A DNA stretch of 7,109 nt from Pseudomonas sp. UBA4194 (GTDB lineage Bacteria > Pseudomonadota > Gammaproteobacteria > Pseudomonadales > Pseudomonadaceae). Each line of letters starts with the position of its first letter. Positions within the stretch are counted from its first letter, which is position 1. The stretch spans positions 1 through 7,109 of the forward strand of contig NZ_DFUE01000016.1 in assembly GCF_002379585.1 (NCBI RefSeq), given 5' to 3'. A program made the position numbers and the translations under genes. Below the pieces are notes generated by a model. That model was given only the letters and a program-made list of their open reading frames with translations, was not told the DNA's origin and ran no database searches. Shown here piece by piece: positions 5,373 to 7,109 of this stretch.

Positions 5373-6821
5373 TTACTGCGGGAAAGCCGGAGGGTTTACA
5401 CCCGCCATGTCTTCCATCACACGTACCACCTGGCAGCTGTAACCGAACTCGTTGTCGTACCAGACGTACAGCACGACACGGTTATCGTTGCAGATGGTGG
5501 CTTCGGCGTCGACCACACCGGCGTAGCGCGAGCCGACGAAGTCGGTGGACACCACTTCCTGGGAATTGACGAAGTCGATCTGACGAGACAGATCCGAGTG
5601 CAGCGCCATGTAGCGCAGGTACTCGTTCATCTCTTCGCGCGTGCTGGCCTTTTCCAGGTTCAGGTTGAGGATGGCCATGGACACGTTCGGCGTCGGCACG
5701 CGAATCGCGTTACCGGTCAGCTTGCCGGCCAGCTCTGGCAGCGCCTTGGCGGCAGCAGTAGCAGCGCCGGTTTCGGTGATGACCATGTTCAGCGCAGCGG
5801 AACGACCACGGCGATCGCCCTTGTGGAAGTTGTCGATCAGGTTCTGGTCGTTGGTGTACGAGTGAACGGTTTCGACGTGGCCATTGACGATGCCGAACTT
5901 GTCGTTGACGGCCTTGAGCACCGGCACGATGGCGTTGGTGGTGCAGGACGCCGCCGAGACGATCTTGTCGTCGGCCGTGATCTGGCCGTGGTTGATGCCG
6001 TGGACGATGTTCTTCAGTTTGCCCTTGCCCGGCGCGGTGAGCACCACGCGGTCGATGCCGGGGCAAGCCAGGTGCTGGCCCAGGCCGTCGGCGTCACGCC
6101 ACACACCGGTGTTGTCCACCAGCAATGCATTGGAAATGCCGTACTGGGTGTAGTCCACTTCGGTCGGGTTCTTGGCGTAGATAACCTGGATCAGGTTGCC
6201 GTTGACGGTCAGGGTGCTGTTTTCTTCGTCGACATGGATGATACCGTCGAAGGAGCCGTGCACCGAGTCGCGACGCAGCAGGCTGGCGCGCTTGGCCAGA
6301 TCGTTGTCGGCGCCCTTGCGCACGACGATGGCGCGCAGGCGCAGGCCATCGCCGCCACCGGCTTTTTCGATCAGGATGCGTGCCAGCAGGCGGCCGATGC
6401 GGCCGAAGCCGTAAAGCACCACGTCGGTGCCCTTGCGCTCGCCATCATTCTGCTTGCCAACCACGTCGGCCAGCTCTTCGCGAACAAACTGCTCGGCATT
6501 GCGGCCGTTGGCGGTTTCCTTGAACTTGACCGCCAGCTTGCCCAGGTCAACCGATGCGGCGCCCAGTTTCAGCTCGCTCATGGCCTTGAGCAGGGGGAAT
6601 GTCTCGTGAACCGAAAGCTCGCAGGAGTCGGCTTGACGGTGACGCGCGAAGCGGTGGGCCTTGAGCAGCTCGATCACCGAACGGTTGATCAGGCTGCGGC
6701 CGTAGATCGAAGTGACTACGTTGTTATTGCGGTAGAGCTGGCCGATCAAAGGAATCATCGCTTCGGCGAGTGCTTCACGATCGATCCATTCACCAAGACA
6801 CTGGTCGGGCTTCTGAGTCAC
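5373..6821 (-). CDS. gapB: glyceraldehyde-3-phosphate dehydrogenase with N-terminal extension (GapB-like)
   Basis: This cytosolic enzyme of central carbon metabolism oxidises glyceraldehyde 3-phosphate to 1,3-bisphosphoglycerate, or the reverse. Numbering from GTG 6821 (482 residues): the nucleotide-binding loop YGFGRIGR is at 137-144, the active site SAASCTTN at 289-296 with C293, the catalytic base H320 lies 27 residues later as in classical GAPDH, HKGDRRGRSAALN (333-345) contacts phosphate, and WYDNEFGYS is at 454-462. Classical GAPDH has about 330 residues; here about 130 extra residues precede the Rossmann fold, starting MTQKPDQCLGEW, with no domain I can name. After the second strand the usual Asp is replaced by VVRKG (166-170), hinting at NADP use. 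The start is set by GGAAGG 5 nt before the GTG; ATG 6836 (487 residues) is in frame but lacks a Shine-Dalgarno. The gene has its own promoter and terminator. In pseudomonads I recall mfd lying divergent and next to it, outside this window. The symbol is tentative. Confidence 0.93.
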   Translation of the reverse strand: MTQKPDQCLGEWIDREALAEAMIPLIGQLYRNNNVVTSIYGRSLINRSVIELLKAHRFARHRQADSCELSVHETFPLLKAMSELKLGAASVDLGKLAVKFKETANGRNAEQFVREELADVVGKQNDGERKGTDVVLYGFGRIGRLLARILIEKAGGGDGLRLRAIVVRKGADNDLAKRASLLRRDSVHGSFDGIIHVDEENSTLTVNGNLIQVIYAKNPTEVDYTQYGISNALLVDNTGVWRDADGLGQHLACPGIDRVVLTAPGKGKLKNIVHGINHGQITADDKIVSAASCTTNAIVPVLKAVNDKFGIVNGHVETVHSYTNDQNLIDNFHKGDRRGRSAALNMVITETGAATAAAKALPELAGKLTGNAIRVPTPNVSMAILNLNLEKASTREEMNEYLRYMALHSDLSRQIDFVNSQEVVSTDFVGSRYAGVVDAEATICNDNRVVLYVWYDNEFGYSCQVVRVMEDMAGVNPPAFPQ

Positions 6822-6826
6822 GGTAA

Positions 6827-6832
6827 CCTTCC
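6827..6832 (-). promoter_or_regulatory. gapB: ribosome binding site deciding the GAPDH start
   Basis: The minus strand reads GGAAGG-TTACC-GTG. This is a strong Shine-Dalgarno at 5 nt spacing, and it lies inside the frame if the upstream ATG at 6836 is used. The sequence before that ATG (AGCCCCTAC) has no anti-SD complementarity. The GTG is therefore the better start. Confidence 0.7.
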
Positions 6833-6860
6833 ACATGTAGGGGCTGAGAAAAGGGGCTAC

Positions 6861-6889
6861 ATTATGACTTCGCCACGTCGCCGGAGCAA
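6861..6889 (-). promoter_or_regulatory. gapB: sigma-70-type promoter of the GAPDH gene
   Basis: On the minus strand TTGCTC (6889-6884) and CATAAT (6866-6861) are separated by exactly 17 nt. The -10 box matches five of six positions and the -35 box three of six. Transcription would start near 6855, leaving a short leader of about 33 nt to the GTG. Confidence 0.6.
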
Positions 6890-7019
6890 TCCACGGCTGA
6901 TGGCGTCGCGAAGTTTGGCGAATAGACCTGTCAAAAAATCAATGGTTCGTGGGTGTTGAGGTGGGAGGTCGGCGGATTATTGACGCAGCGGGTCAGGTTT
7001 GAGATCGGTGGTGGATGGT

Positions 7020-7109
7020 CCCCTCACCCCAGCCCTCTCCCTCGGGGAGAGGGAGCCGTACGGTGGGGTTGCGGGCAACGCGGTCCGCTTTTAGCTCCCT
7101 CTCCCTCAG
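7020..7109. repeat. dispersed palindromic repeat, cut by the window end
   Basis: It begins CCCCTCACCCCAGCCCTCTCCC, whose last part CCCTCTCCC (7033-7041) pairs with GGGAGAGGG (7045-7053) around a TCG loop. GGGAGAGGGAGC (7045-7056) is also perfectly complementary to GCTCCCTCTCCC (7094-7105), so a second half of the element is starting where the window ends. The opening motif is one I recall as common in intergenic repeats of Pseudomonas and related genera. It is different from the REP at 5070. Confidence 0.7.

Noticed and set aside
6929..6934. Perfect TTGACA on the minus strand as the GAPDH -35 box
   Set aside because: No acceptable -10 lies 16-19 nt downstream (only GC-rich sequence). The TTGCTC/CATAAT pair closer to the gene is better.
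5010..6959. A 649-codon open frame on the plus strand, antisense to the GAPDH gene
   Set aside because: It starts inside the symporter, runs through both REPs and the terminator, and then mirrors the GAPDH codons. Its Val/Asp/Gln/Ala-rich composition is typical of an antisense shadow in high-GC DNA, and it has no ribosome binding site or recognisable domain.
1..7109. A defence, toxin-antitoxin or biosynthetic system
   Set aside because: All recognisable genes are ordinary transport or metabolic genes or small conserved hypotheticals. None carries nuclease, toxin, reverse transcriptase or similar motifs.

Overview
The window looks like ordinary chromosomal DNA of a Pseudomonas, most likely of the P. 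putida group. The signs are high GC codon use, REP sequences of the P. putida type (a GCGGGT/ACCCGC stem followed by TCCCACAGG), a 482-residue glyceraldehyde-3-phosphate dehydrogenase with a long N-terminal extension as found in pseudomonads, and small proteins of the DUF3253 and DUF6555 types. No phage, IS, CRISPR, tRNA or rRNA was seen. These assignments come from reading the sequence and from memory of protein families, not from a database search.

Layout. 171-446 (+) encodes a DUF3253 protein of 91 residues. 508-1695 (+) encodes a 12-TM MFS exporter of the DHA1 type, followed 22 bp later by a 52-residue, extremely acidic protein (1718-1876) with a good ribosome binding site; these two look like one operon. 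1986-3227 (+) encodes an AGE-fold sugar epimerase/isomerase closest in motifs to D-mannose isomerase/YihS. 3346-3570 (+) encodes a 74-residue DUF6555-like protein. 3767-5056 (+) encodes a citrate/tricarballylate-type proton symporter (CitA/TcuC-like) preceded by an unusually structured leader (3634-3757). 5373-6821 (-) encodes the long GAPDH, which converges on the symporter. Its promoter (6861-6889), ribosome binding site (6827-6832) and strong rho-independent terminator (5322-5356) are all visible.

The gene-free stretch between the convergent genes (5057-5372) holds the most unusual structure in the window. Two perfect 31-bp REP copies in inverted orientation (5070-5100, 5275-5305) bound a 174-bp core made of two near-identical hairpin units (period 46) and two direct repeats (period 47). 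A REP-tail module recurs four times in ++-- orientation, so the element reads as an internally expanded REPIN. The right end (7020-7109) enters a different dispersed palindromic repeat that is cut by the window edge.

The genes do not form one pathway. They are separate metabolic and transport units: an exporter, an aldose isomerase, a tricarboxylate importer and a triose-phosphate dehydrogenase. I found no convincing new multi-gene system. The items most worth a second look are the expanded REP element, the symporter leader, the possible NADP preference of the GAPDH, and the acidic micro-protein coupled to the exporter.
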